Shown here: positions 1-7,810 of the stretch, one piece after another
Layout of the letters: every line of letters starts with the position of its first letter
How positions within the stretch are numbered: position 1 is the stretch's first letter
Origin: Leptospira fainei serovar Hurstbridge str. BUT 6
Lineage (GTDB): Bacteria > Spirochaetota > Leptospiria > Leptospirales > Leptospiraceae
NCBI RefSeq assembly: GCF_000306235.2
Contig: NZ_AKWZ02000001.1
Location: 283,497 to 347,496 of the forward strand
Reading direction: 5' to 3'
DNA: 64,000 nucleotides
Translations under genes and position numbers: made by a program
Notes under the pieces: model-generated
What the model saw: only the letters and a program-made list of their open reading frames with translations
The model's database searches: none
What the model was told of the DNA's origin: nothing

Positions 1-125
1 AGAGAATTTTTTGAGAATTGAAAGCAAGATGACGAGTTAGTCATTTTGCATCAAAAGAGATAGTTTAAGATTGCCCAATTTCGGTTTGTTCTTATCCTAC
101 TTCCAATGGGATCCGTCCCAATTCA

Positions 126-152
126 AGGATTGAAGCATTTTGATTCAATCCT
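126..152. promoter_or_regulatory. Inverted repeat upstream of HTH gene, possible operator
   Basis: A perfect 9-bp dyad (AGGATTGAA / TTCAATCCT, 9-nt spacer) ends 18 bases before the start codon of the HTH regulator at 171. A shorter dyad, TGGGA-tccg-TCCCA, lies just upstream at 107-120. Dyads in this position are typical of autoregulatory operators, but a leader hairpin would look the same. The repeat is seen directly; its role is inferred. Confidence 0.35.
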
Positions 153-170
153 CACGCATATTTCGTCAAA

Positions 171-563
171 ATGGATAAAAAAGAACCAAAGTTAGACACT
201 CCGGGCGAGCGATTGAAATCAGCTTTTAAACTTCTGGGAATTTCCAGGGAGGAAGGAGCGAATGCAATCGGCACCTCACTCGTATCCATGAACCGGTATC
301 TTAGCAATCAAGAGCCGATTCCTGAATTTAGAATGGATCTACTTTTAATTAAGAAGGGGGTTTCGAAGAATTTCGTTTTTAATCATTCCGGAGAGCCTAA
401 AGCTTCTTGGGAAGAAAGATTAGCTCTATTAGAAAAAGAGAATGCTCGCCTTGACGAAGTTCGTCATAATATGCTTCTGAGGGAAATAGTTACCGATCTT
501 ACTTATCTCTCCGAAGACGATTTAAAAATCCTTCAGGCAGTGATTACGAAGTTTAGGCAATAG
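171..563 (+). CDS. Small helix-turn-helix protein (XRE/Cro-like)
   Basis: A 130-residue soluble protein. Residues about 10-60 resemble a lambda-repressor/XRE helix-turn-helix: GERLKSAFKLLGISREE, then GTSLVSMNRYLSNQEPIP, a layout in which the second stretch would be the recognition helix. A short hydrophilic linker follows, then a charged helical C-terminus (about 75-128) that could dimerise. No metabolite-binding domain is visible. It sits alone, convergent with the YceI-like gene, with a dyad just upstream, so it may regulate itself. No strong ribosome binding site is present. Targets are unknown. Confidence 0.6.
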   Translation: MDKKEPKLDTPGERLKSAFKLLGISREEGANAIGTSLVSMNRYLSNQEPIPEFRMDLLLIKKGVSKNFVFNHSGEPKASWEERLALLEKENARLDEVRHNMLLREIVTDLTYLSEDDLKILQAVITKFRQ

Positions 564-647
564 AACTTAATTTTTAATTTGCGGATCGATCCGAAATCCG
601 GACGCACAATCTGGAATCGTCATCCGGATCCCCTCAATTTTCTTATT

Positions 648-1322
648 TCAAGGACATTCGGTTTTTAGAGTAGAAGTAATCGAAATCTCGATTTCCGGCC
701 AAAGTACGGACTTTCCATCTTTCCCAGTATGCAAATCTTTACATACTTCGTTTAAAGCGGTGACTGCGGAACTCGCTTTCCAATCGGTCAAATTAATATT
801 CCCTTTTACCTTGAACAGTTCCCCGTTCTCCAAGGTAAAGGTCAAAGGCAGGTCTTTAGTAATCCCGTTTAAGGATAGCTTGACGATGCCGGTACCCGCA
901 GCCCCGCTCGAATCAAACTTGGCCGAAACAAAATGACCCGAAATTTTGCCTGCGTTCTTCAAAGCTCCGAAAAACGCACCCTTGATTTTCGCGTCCCGTT
1001 CGGGATTGCCGCTATCCAGATCGATCGGCTCCAACGCGAATTTCAATCCTTTCAACGCGGCTTCGGGAGATTTCCCGGTTTTGTAACCTGTAATTCCTAG
1101 CTTTGTAAATTTTCCGCCCACACCCGTCTTTTCCGTAAATTTAAAAGCTTTCCATTCTAAGCTTGTCTTTCCCGGATCAAGAGTAAATTTACAGACTCCG
1201 GCTTTAGGGGCCGCGTCCATTTTGGATTGCCAACCTGCGAGGTAGATCGAGGCTAAGATAAGTCCGAAGAAAACAAAACGTCCTCCGGCTAGTAAATCGG
1301 ATTTCGTGATCATAAGTTTCAT
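648..1322 (-). CDS. YceI-like domain protein, exported
   Basis: The start at 1322 gives about 224 residues. The frame is open back to a TTG at 1358, but the first ATG fits the N-terminal hydrophobic signal or anchor (about residues 12-32) better. The rest matches the YceI lipocalin-like fold: a KFTLDPGKTSLEWKAFKFTEK opening strand, a SGHFVSAKF strand, and a C-terminal GNINLTDWKAS segment where YceI proteins have their conserved closing strand. YceI-type proteins bind isoprenoid-like lipids in the periplasm, but the ligand here cannot be told. It is divergent from thiL and convergent with the HTH gene. Confidence 0.65.
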   Translation of the reverse strand: MKLMITKSDLLAGGRFVFFGLILASIYLAGWQSKMDAAPKAGVCKFTLDPGKTSLEWKAFKFTEKTGVGGKFTKLGITGYKTGKSPEAALKGLKFALEPIDLDSGNPERDAKIKGAFFGALKNAGKISGHFVSAKFDSSGAAGTGIVKLSLNGITKDLPLTFTLENGELFKVKGNINLTDWKASSAVTALNEVCKDLHTGKDGKSVLWPEIEISITSTLKTECP

Positions 1323-1388
1323 GGCATTAAGAATGGTACCGAACAAAGCCGAAGTCAAGGTTTTTCGAAAAGAAATCAGGAATGCGAT

Positions 1389-2312
1389 TTGAACGAAGAA
1401 GAATTGATCTCCTCCTTATATCCTCCGGGCAAAGAACAGGAAAGCGATTGCTATCTCGGTCCGGACGGTTGTTTAATCACCACCGACACCATCGTGGAAG
1501 GAACTCATTTCCGACTAGACTGGAGCAATCCCGCCGATTTGGCTCGAAAATTAATCGAAGTCAATGTATCCGATATCGCGGCAGCCAATGGAATCCCTAA
1601 AAAGGCCTTCTTTAATTTCGGACTGTCCCCTTCCTGCAATCGAAAAGAATTTCTGAATCCATTCGTTCAGACATTTAAAGAAACATTATATTCTTACGAT
1701 ATCGAACTCTGCGGAGGCGACACCTATCGTTCCCAAGAATTAAATTTAACCTTAACTCTATTAGGAAAATCCGAATCTCCGATAAGCAGAAAAGGCGGAC
1801 GGGCCGGCGACCGGGTTTATCTTACCGGACATATAGGAGCTTCCCTTCTCGGTTATAAGATTTTGGACGGGTTCACAACTTCTTTACCGCCCGGCCTTCG
1901 CGAAACTGCCATCGATCGGCATCTTCGACCTCGGTCGCGTTTGTCCGTTAGTCGCTCTCTATACTCCTCTCATAATATTCATGCGGGAATGGATCTTACG
2001 GACGGCTTAATCCAAGATTTAGGAAAATTGGCAAAAGTATCGCAATTAGTCATCGAAATCGAGTTAAACAGAATCCCAGTTTTGGACGGGGTTGAAAAGG
2101 CGATCGGATTGGAAGGAGTTCTTACCTCGGGAGAAGAACTCGAATTATTATTCCTTTCACCCGATTTGATTCCGTCGCAATGGGAATCCACCGATATTAC
2201 GCCGATCGGATCCGTTCGTCTTACTAAAGAAAACGAGACTCCGAGAGTCGACTTTCTATTAAACGACCGATTATTCCGTCCGACCGAAAGCGGATTTAGG
2301 CATTTTACATAA
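1389..2312 (+). CDS. thiL: Thiamine-monophosphate kinase ThiL
   Basis: ThiL phosphorylates thiamine monophosphate to the active cofactor thiamine diphosphate using ATP, in the cytosol. The 307-residue sequence carries the family signatures: TTDTIVEGTHF near residue 32, KLIEVNVSDIAAANG near residue 53, GGDTYRS in the middle, and MDLTDGLIQDL near residue 199. The start is TTG with a weak AGG upstream. The usual GDD metal-binding motif near the N-terminus reads ESDCY here, so the first acidic residue is not obvious. No other thiamine gene is nearby, and the next gene begins 29 bases downstream behind its own strong GGAGGA site. Confidence 0.85.
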   Translation: MNEEELISSLYPPGKEQESDCYLGPDGCLITTDTIVEGTHFRLDWSNPADLARKLIEVNVSDIAAANGIPKKAFFNFGLSPSCNRKEFLNPFVQTFKETLYSYDIELCGGDTYRSQELNLTLTLLGKSESPISRKGGRAGDRVYLTGHIGASLLGYKILDGFTTSLPPGLRETAIDRHLRPRSRLSVSRSLYSSHNIHAGMDLTDGLIQDLGKLAKVSQLVIEIELNRIPVLDGVEKAIGLEGVLTSGEELELLFLSPDLIPSQWESTDITPIGSVRLTKENETPRVDFLLNDRLFRPTESGFRHFT

Positions 2313-2341
2313 AGGAAAGGTAAATCTCCCGGAGGAATCAT

Positions 2342-3514
2342 ATGTCCAAAAAAAGAATAGGTTTCTTAGATTTTTTACGAGGCTTTGCATTGTACGGTAT
2401 TCTCGTCGTCAATTTGCCTTTTTTTGCAAAGCCGATGTATTTAGTAGGGTCTGTCGGAGAAAATTCGAACCTACTCGATTCAGTCGCATCCTGGATCGTC
2501 GCTTTCCTTTTCGAATCTAAGTTTTATATTCTGTTCTCATTTTTATTCGGCTACGGTATTTCCGTTCAAACGAAAGAATGGGAAGAAGTCGAATCTCGCG
2601 GCCGCTATCTCCGGAGATTGGCCGGCTTATTTTTGATCGGATTGCTTCATGGCGTCTTTCTATTTTTAGGGGACATTCTTCTTTCTTACGCGATCGTCGG
2701 ATTGATCGCTTGGTTGATTCGAAAAAAAAGCCCGGCCTGGCTGCTTAAATTCTCATTAGGATTTTTATTCATTGCGATTCTTTGCAGAATGATTCTTGCG
2801 TTCGGACAGGATGAATATCGAAGTAGATTGGCTTCGAGCTTACCGGATATCCTATCCGAAACTCGATCGGCTTATTTGGGCAGTTTCTGGGACGCCGCAA
2901 AACAACGAGCCAAAGATACGGTTATTTCCTATCCGTTCACGATTTTATTTCAATGGCCTTCCATTCTCTCGATGTTTGCACTCGGCATCGCCGCAGGAAA
3001 AACTTCCTTCTTCGAGCGATGGGAACAGAGCAAAAACGGCTTAAAGAAATCGATACCATGGTTATTACCTTTAGGGCTATCGGGTAATTTGATTTATTCG
3101 ATCCATTCCAGGAGTTTATTTGTCGAAAACCTTTCCCTAAGTTGGCAATTAGGATTTTCGATACTGGACACGATTAGCGCGCCTGCATTTACGATCTGTT
3201 ACGTGTATTGGTTGGGCATTTACTATCATTCCGAAACAAGTTTTTCGGATCGGTTTTGGTTCGAATCTTCAGGAAGATTTTCCCTATCGAATTACTTAGG
3301 ACAATCCATCATCTGTTCTTGGATCTTTTGCGGATGGGGATTAGGCTTTTATGATAAATTAGGAAACTTTCAACTCTTATTTCTGGCATTTCCGATATGG
3401 TTTTTCTGTATTCTTGTGTCCAGAATTTGGATTCGATTTTTTTCCATCGGCCCTGTCGAAGCGATTCTAAGAGCCGTTACTTACGGAAAATTTAGAAACA
3501 TTCGTTTATTCTAA
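2342..3514 (+). CDS. DUF418/YeiB-type integral membrane protein
   Basis: A 390-residue polytopic membrane protein with about ten hydrophobic segments. The N-terminus GFLDFLRGFALYGILVVN is the hallmark opening of the DUF418/YeiB family. A second signature, FALGIAAGKTSFF, occurs near residue 213, and the C-terminal SLSNYLGQSI motif near residue 320 matches the DUF418 domain proper. A clean GGAGGA ribosome binding site lies 6 bases before the ATG. These proteins are thought to be transporters or acyl-transfer-related membrane proteins; the substrate is unknown. It follows thiL by 29 bases and is probably co-transcribed. Confidence 0.75.
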   Translation: MSKKRIGFLDFLRGFALYGILVVNLPFFAKPMYLVGSVGENSNLLDSVASWIVAFLFESKFYILFSFLFGYGISVQTKEWEEVESRGRYLRRLAGLFLIGLLHGVFLFLGDILLSYAIVGLIAWLIRKKSPAWLLKFSLGFLFIAILCRMILAFGQDEYRSRLASSLPDILSETRSAYLGSFWDAAKQRAKDTVISYPFTILFQWPSILSMFALGIAAGKTSFFERWEQSKNGLKKSIPWLLPLGLSGNLIYSIHSRSLFVENLSLSWQLGFSILDTISAPAFTICYVYWLGIYYHSETSFSDRFWFESSGRFSLSNYLGQSIICSWIFCGWGLGFYDKLGNFQLLFLAFPIWFFCILVSRIWIRFFSIGPVEAILRAVTYGKFRNIRLF

Positions 3515-3695
3515 TTTTTCTAAACATATTTTTCATCCACACGGACGTACCGTTGACAAAATTAAGGATATCGTCTCCGAGGTAAATTCCGATTTTGAAT
3601 TTAACCGCCGAAACAATAACTTCTTTCCTATTTTCCGATTTTATGATATGATTCCATTCGCGCGTAATTCCCGATTTTCCGGGTAACGGCTTTTT

Positions 3696-5384
3696 ATGTC
3701 TCCCAATACGAATCCTGTCGTTAGTCTATCGGAATATAAATCCGAATTGCGGAGAAAAATTTTCCTTTGGAAAAGCGTTCCTACTTTCTTTGAAGAGGTG
3801 TGCAAATTAGCCGTCGAAAACAACGTCTTTCAACAGGCGCTTATAATTGAACTGGATGAAAATAACGCGGAGTCAGGGATACGAATTTCAAAGACATCAT
3901 CAAAGGAACAGATTGAGCCTGAACCGCTGAATTCTTTAATACGACTTGTAGTTAACAAATGTGATTTCTCCTCTAATAAACCTATTCTTTTGTTCGGAGA
4001 AGAGCAATTAGATCGAATTGAAAATCTGAGATCCGCCGTATTTATACCCATTTTTGGCGGACATATGAAGTCTCATAGCGCTTTGCTTTTGCTTTCGGAT
4101 CAGGAGACTGAATTCGATGTTGAAACCGAAGAACTATTATTCGATATCTCCTATTACCTCTCGTATTCTTTCGCAAATTTATTAGAACAGGAACGAAAGC
4201 TTAGCGCACTGAACGCGATGGACATTAGCGAGCGAAAATTTCTCGTCATTTTCGAAACCGTCGTAGATGCAATCATCTTGATAACGGAAAAAGCCGATAT
4301 CCTAATGTTTAATTCTGCCGCGGAGAAAATGTTCGGATATCTCGAAGAGGAGGTAATCGGGAAGAACGTTCGGATATTGATGCCCAACCCGTTTCATGAG
4401 GAACACGATTCGTATGTGAATCGATACGTGAATACGTTAGAAAAAAGGATTATAGGAATCGGCCGAGAAGTGTTAGCTCAGAAGAAAGACGGTCATATTT
4501 TCCCGATCGAGCTTGCAGTTTCCGAAGTCTGGCTGGACGGTTCAAGATTCTTTGTCGGAGTAATACGGGATATTACTCGAAGAAAGAATGCGGAAGATAG
4601 TCTCGTTGCTAAGAACGAAGAGTTAGCTACTTTAAACAAAAATCTAGAATTGAGAATAGAACAGGAAATGCACCTAAGAAGAGAGAGGGAGCGAATCTTG
4701 GAGGCTCAATCCAGAATGGCTGCAATGGGGGAAATGATCGGGAATATCGCACACCAATGGCGCCAACCCTTGAATGCCATATCGATACTAGTTCAGGAGC
4801 TGGAATTCACTTTGCTTAACAACCTGCTCGACGACGAGTATATGCGGAACACAAGTCTACGTATATTCGATCTTTTGCAGTCCATGTCCCAGACCATTGA
4901 TGATTTCAGGAATTTTTATAAACCGAATAAGGAGAAGGAAAATTTCAGTTTAAAAAATACGATCGAGAAGAGCTTGTCCTTGGTTTCCGCGAGCATGAAG
5001 CATCAGAATATAAGAATAGAAACTCATTTTGCAGGCGAAGACTCCGCTTACGGTTACCCTAACGAACTCGCGCAAGTTCTGTTGAATATTTTATCAAACG
5101 CAAAGGACGCCATCCTACAACACCGCCCCGAGGAACCTACGATTCTGATAAGAATATATTCCGAACTAGGAAAGAAAATTGTGAGCGTCAAGGATAATGG
5201 AGGAGGATTTGCGGATGAAATCGGCGAGAAGATTTTCTTACCGTATTTTTCCACAAAAGAGCAAGGTTCGGGGGTAGGATTAGGTCTATATATGTCCAAA
5301 ACGATCGTCGAAAAGAATATGGGCGGAAGTTTATCCGCTCATTCCGACGGAACAGGCGCCGAATTTCGCATAGAGCTACCATGA
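3696..5384 (+). CDS. Sensor histidine kinase: GAF-like, FixL-type PAS, HisKA, HATPase
   Basis: A 562-residue kinase with no membrane segments, so probably cytosolic. Residues about 20-165 look GAF-like. Residues about 180-300 form a PAS domain. A coiled coil follows, then a HisKA helix with the phospho-acceptor His353 in NIAHQWRQPLN. The ATPase domain has LLNILSNAKDAI (N box), DNGGGF (G1) and GSGVGLGLYMSK (G2). The PAS region closely resembles FixL: His237, Arg243 and Arg257 fall where the haem-ligand His200 and pocket residues Arg206 and Arg220 sit in Bradyrhizobium FixL. It overlaps the response-regulator gene by ATGA, which implies a coupled pair. Haem binding is inferred and unproven. Confidence 0.85.
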   Translation: MSPNTNPVVSLSEYKSELRRKIFLWKSVPTFFEEVCKLAVENNVFQQALIIELDENNAESGIRISKTSSKEQIEPEPLNSLIRLVVNKCDFSSNKPILLFGEEQLDRIENLRSAVFIPIFGGHMKSHSALLLLSDQETEFDVETEELLFDISYYLSYSFANLLEQERKLSALNAMDISERKFLVIFETVVDAIILITEKADILMFNSAAEKMFGYLEEEVIGKNVRILMPNPFHEEHDSYVNRYVNTLEKRIIGIGREVLAQKKDGHIFPIELAVSEVWLDGSRFFVGVIRDITRRKNAEDSLVAKNEELATLNKNLELRIEQEMHLRRERERILEAQSRMAAMGEMIGNIAHQWRQPLNAISILVQELEFTLLNNLLDDEYMRNTSLRIFDLLQSMSQTIDDFRNFYKPNKEKENFSLKNTIEKSLSLVSASMKHQNIRIETHFAGEDSAYGYPNELAQVLLNILSNAKDAILQHRPEEPTILIRIYSELGKKIVSVKDNGGGFADEIGEKIFLPYFSTKEQGSGVGLGLYMSKTIVEKNMGGSLSAHSDGTGAEFRIELP

Positions 5385-5752
5385 AAAAGAAACCGGTCAA
5401 AATTCTATTTGTGGAGGACGAGTTAATCGTATCGATTTCATTATCTAGAATTCTAGCGGGAACTTTTGAAGAAGTCATTACGGCGGATGACGGAATAAAG
5501 GGACTGGAAGCCTTTCAGAAAAATTCTCCGAACATCGTTCTTACCGATATCCGAATGCCTAAAATGGACGGATTGGAACTTTCAAAAAGAATTAAATTCT
5601 TAAATCCTGAAATTCCGATTATCGGCATTACTGCCTCGAACGAGGAAGAAACTCTATCCGCCTGCCGATCAGTCGGAATGACGGAAATTATCATAAAACC
5701 TTTAAATGCGACCTTACTTATCAACAAGATCTTGCTGCTGTTGCCCGATTAA
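5381..5752 (+). CDS. Single-domain response regulator (CheY-like)
   Basis: A 123-residue receiver domain with no output domain. The acidic pair is in FVEDE (Glu12, Asp13), the phospho-acceptor is Asp56 in LTDIRMPKMDG, the switch threonine is in IGITASN, and the conserved lysine is in IIIKPLN. It overlaps the upstream histidine kinase by 4 bases, so it is almost certainly the kinase's cognate partner. Without a DNA-binding domain it must act by protein contact, as a phosphorelay intermediate, or on a motor or enzyme target. Confidence 0.9.
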   Translation: MKKKPVKILFVEDELIVSISLSRILAGTFEEVITADDGIKGLEAFQKNSPNIVLTDIRMPKMDGLELSKRIKFLNPEIPIIGITASNEEETLSACRSVGMTEIIIKPLNATLLINKILLLLPD

Positions 5753-5787
5753 AATTATCGGCGCTTACGTTTTATCCGTAGTCGATT

Positions 5788-5802
5788 CCGATTTATAATC
5801 GG
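5788..5802. terminator. Possible bidirectional hairpin between convergent genes
   Basis: CCGATT-tat-AATCGG is a perfect 6-bp stem with a 3-base loop. It lies between the response-regulator stop (5752) and the stop of the convergent SseB-like gene (5820). No T tract follows on either strand, so termination is inferred from position only. Confidence 0.3.
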
Positions 5803-5819
5803 CAAAGCCGGTAAAGCCT

Positions 5820-6326
5820 CTACCCTTCCAGAAGAATTTCCAAGTGCTCCCGGGAAAGAATCCAAAGAGTCGTTGCCGGATCGATTACAACTCCGGCCAC
5901 TTCCTGATTCTGAAGTCCTGTCCACCAAAGATCCTTAGCCGAAAGTTGAATCGTCGATGTTTCTTTTCCGAAATACCGGACCACTTCTTCAGGATGCGAA
6001 AATGCGGGAAGAAAGATCCGCCCATTCTCATCGCGCACATATAATAAAACGATTTGATCCGTTTGCTTTCTCTTTTTCTTAGCGACGGCTTTCTTTTTGG
6101 GCTTAAGTTTCGTTTTTTTTCTCGGAGGAAGTTTCTCAGCTTCTAAGTGCGGAATGAGAAAGGTGGACTTTGTAAGTTCCTCGGAAAGCTTAGCCAAATT
6201 TTTCGGGTTTTTCTTTTTCCCATACTGCATCATTGCGAGACGAAATGCAGAATTACCTGCTTGGGGGACTCCGGCAATACTCGTCTCTCGATTTAATAGC
6301 GAAAGAAATTTCCTAAAAAAAGACAT
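5820..6326 (-). CDS. SseB-like domain protein at the tail of the nuo operon
   Basis: A 168-residue protein. The N-terminal 60 residues are helical. A highly basic lysine-rich stretch lies at about 67-87. The C-terminal part (about 90-168) resembles the SseB N-terminal domain: VLLYVRDENGRIFLPAFSHPEEV, then GVVIDPATTLWILSREHLE. It begins 2 bases after the nuoN stop, so it is transcribed with complex I. SseB-like domains are of poorly understood function. The lysine-rich linker suggests nucleic-acid or acidic-lipid contact, but nothing in the sequence gives a catalytic role. Confidence 0.55.
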   Translation of the reverse strand: MSFFRKFLSLLNRETSIAGVPQAGNSAFRLAMMQYGKKKNPKNLAKLSEELTKSTFLIPHLEAEKLPPRKKTKLKPKKKAVAKKKRKQTDQIVLLYVRDENGRIFLPAFSHPEEVVRYFGKETSTIQLSAKDLWWTGLQNQEVAGVVIDPATTLWILSREHLEILLEG

Positions 6327-6328
6327 TC

Positions 6329-7810
6329 TTATTTTTGAATAGACTCCGATCTCGGCTCGAGAGTTATATTAATCAAGTCTTTAGGTTGTAAAAAGTACCA
6401 ACCGATAAGAATAAAAACAAGACACAAACCGGAAACGACGACGACTCCGTAGCTCGGCCTTACTTTTTCATCCTTGGAAATCTCCCCCGTTTCGGAACTC
6501 ATATACGAGGAAATTCCGACCTTCGCATAATAGTAAAGAGCTAAGGCCGAATTTGCTATACCGCCGATCAATAACAGTCGCGCCAGATCGTTCCCTTGTT
6601 CCGCAATTTTTTGGAATAAGAATAGCTTAGCCCAAAATCCTCCCAAAGGCGGAATACCCGCTAAAGAAAGAAAGAATAGAAACAATGCAAAGGCGGACCA
6701 GGGATGGGTAATCGCCAGAGATTGAATGGAGGCAAAAGTTACCTGTCGACGGCCTTGCTCTAAGTACGCTATAATTGCAAACGCCCCCAGACTCATGAAG
6801 GAGTAGATAATCAAATAGAAAATCGCCTCTTCCCGAACTCCGAGACTAATCCCCGCAACCACGTAACCGGCGTGAGCTATGGAGGAATACGCGAGTAATC
6901 GTTTTAAATTTTCCTGTTTTAGAGCTATAAAATTTCCGTAAGTCATGGAAAGAAGAGCCAGTATTCCGGTAATCCATGCCCATTCGCTGGAAAATACAGG
7001 CATCGGCATATGAGAAAAAACGATTATTAAGAGCCCCATTGATGCGGTCTTTGAAGCCGTAGCCATGAATCCGGTTACAGGAGTCAACGCGCCTTCGTAT
7101 GCATCCGGCGTCCATGAATGATACGGGAAAAGTGCGATCTTAAATGCGATACCCGTTAATAAGAGAAGTAATCCTATCTTAGTAAAATTTGCATCGAAGC
7201 CGCTCATCGCCAACGGTTTTAAACTTTCGGATAGGCTCGTACTTCCGGAACCGCCGAATAAGAAAGCCATTCCCATTAAAAAGAATCCTGAGGAAAAACT
7301 CCCGAGTAAGAAATACTTGAGACTTGCTTCCAACGAATACTCGTCGCTTCTTGCCATGCCTACCAAAACATATAGAGAAAGACTCATCAATTCCAATCCG
7401 GTAAAGATAGTGACAGTATCCCGTCCGTCCGTCATCAAGAACATACCGGCAGTCGAAAATAATAGCAAGGGATAGAATTCCGGAAATTGCATATTATGCT
7501 GTTGTAATGATCTCGGAGACGCCAATACCGTTCCGAAGGCCATAACTAAATAAAGCGCTCCGAACCAGAAACCTAAAGAGGTCACTTCGTAATGTTCGCC
7601 AAAATACATTCCAGGACCCGGATATTCGAATTGAGTATGGAGCAACGCGAGGAATGAGCCAATAAGCACAAGCCCGCAGGCAAACCGAACGACCCTAAAT
7701 TCGGCTCCTTGAAATGCAAATTGAAGAATTAATAATAAAACTCCGCCTCCCGAAAGAATCAATATCGGTAGAATGGAAAGTAAGTCGTTCACGCCTGGAA
7801 TCAGACTCAT
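6329..7810 (-). CDS. nuoN: NADH-quinone oxidoreductase subunit N
   Basis: One of the three antiporter-like, proton-translocating membrane subunits of complex I. The protein has 493 residues and about 14 hydrophobic helices. Family features are FTGLELMSLSLYVLVG with the conserved TM5 glutamate, FKIALFPYHSWTPDAYEGA (TM7 loop and lysine), and LKRLLAYSSIAHAGY (TM8). The start overlaps the nuoM stop as ATGA. It is the last nuo gene before the SseB-like gene. Confidence 0.95.
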   Translation of the reverse strand: MSLIPGVNDLLSILPILILSGGGVLLLILQFAFQGAEFRVVRFACGLVLIGSFLALLHTQFEYPGPGMYFGEHYEVTSLGFWFGALYLVMAFGTVLASPRSLQQHNMQFPEFYPLLLFSTAGMFLMTDGRDTVTIFTGLELMSLSLYVLVGMARSDEYSLEASLKYFLLGSFSSGFFLMGMAFLFGGSGSTSLSESLKPLAMSGFDANFTKIGLLLLLTGIAFKIALFPYHSWTPDAYEGALTPVTGFMATASKTASMGLLIIVFSHMPMPVFSSEWAWITGILALLSMTYGNFIALKQENLKRLLAYSSIAHAGYVVAGISLGVREEAIFYLIIYSFMSLGAFAIIAYLEQGRRQVTFASIQSLAITHPWSAFALFLFFLSLAGIPPLGGFWAKLFLFQKIAEQGNDLARLLLIGGIANSALALYYYAKVGISSYMSSETGEISKDEKVRPSYGVVVVSGLCLVFILIGWYFLQPKDLINITLEPRSESIQK

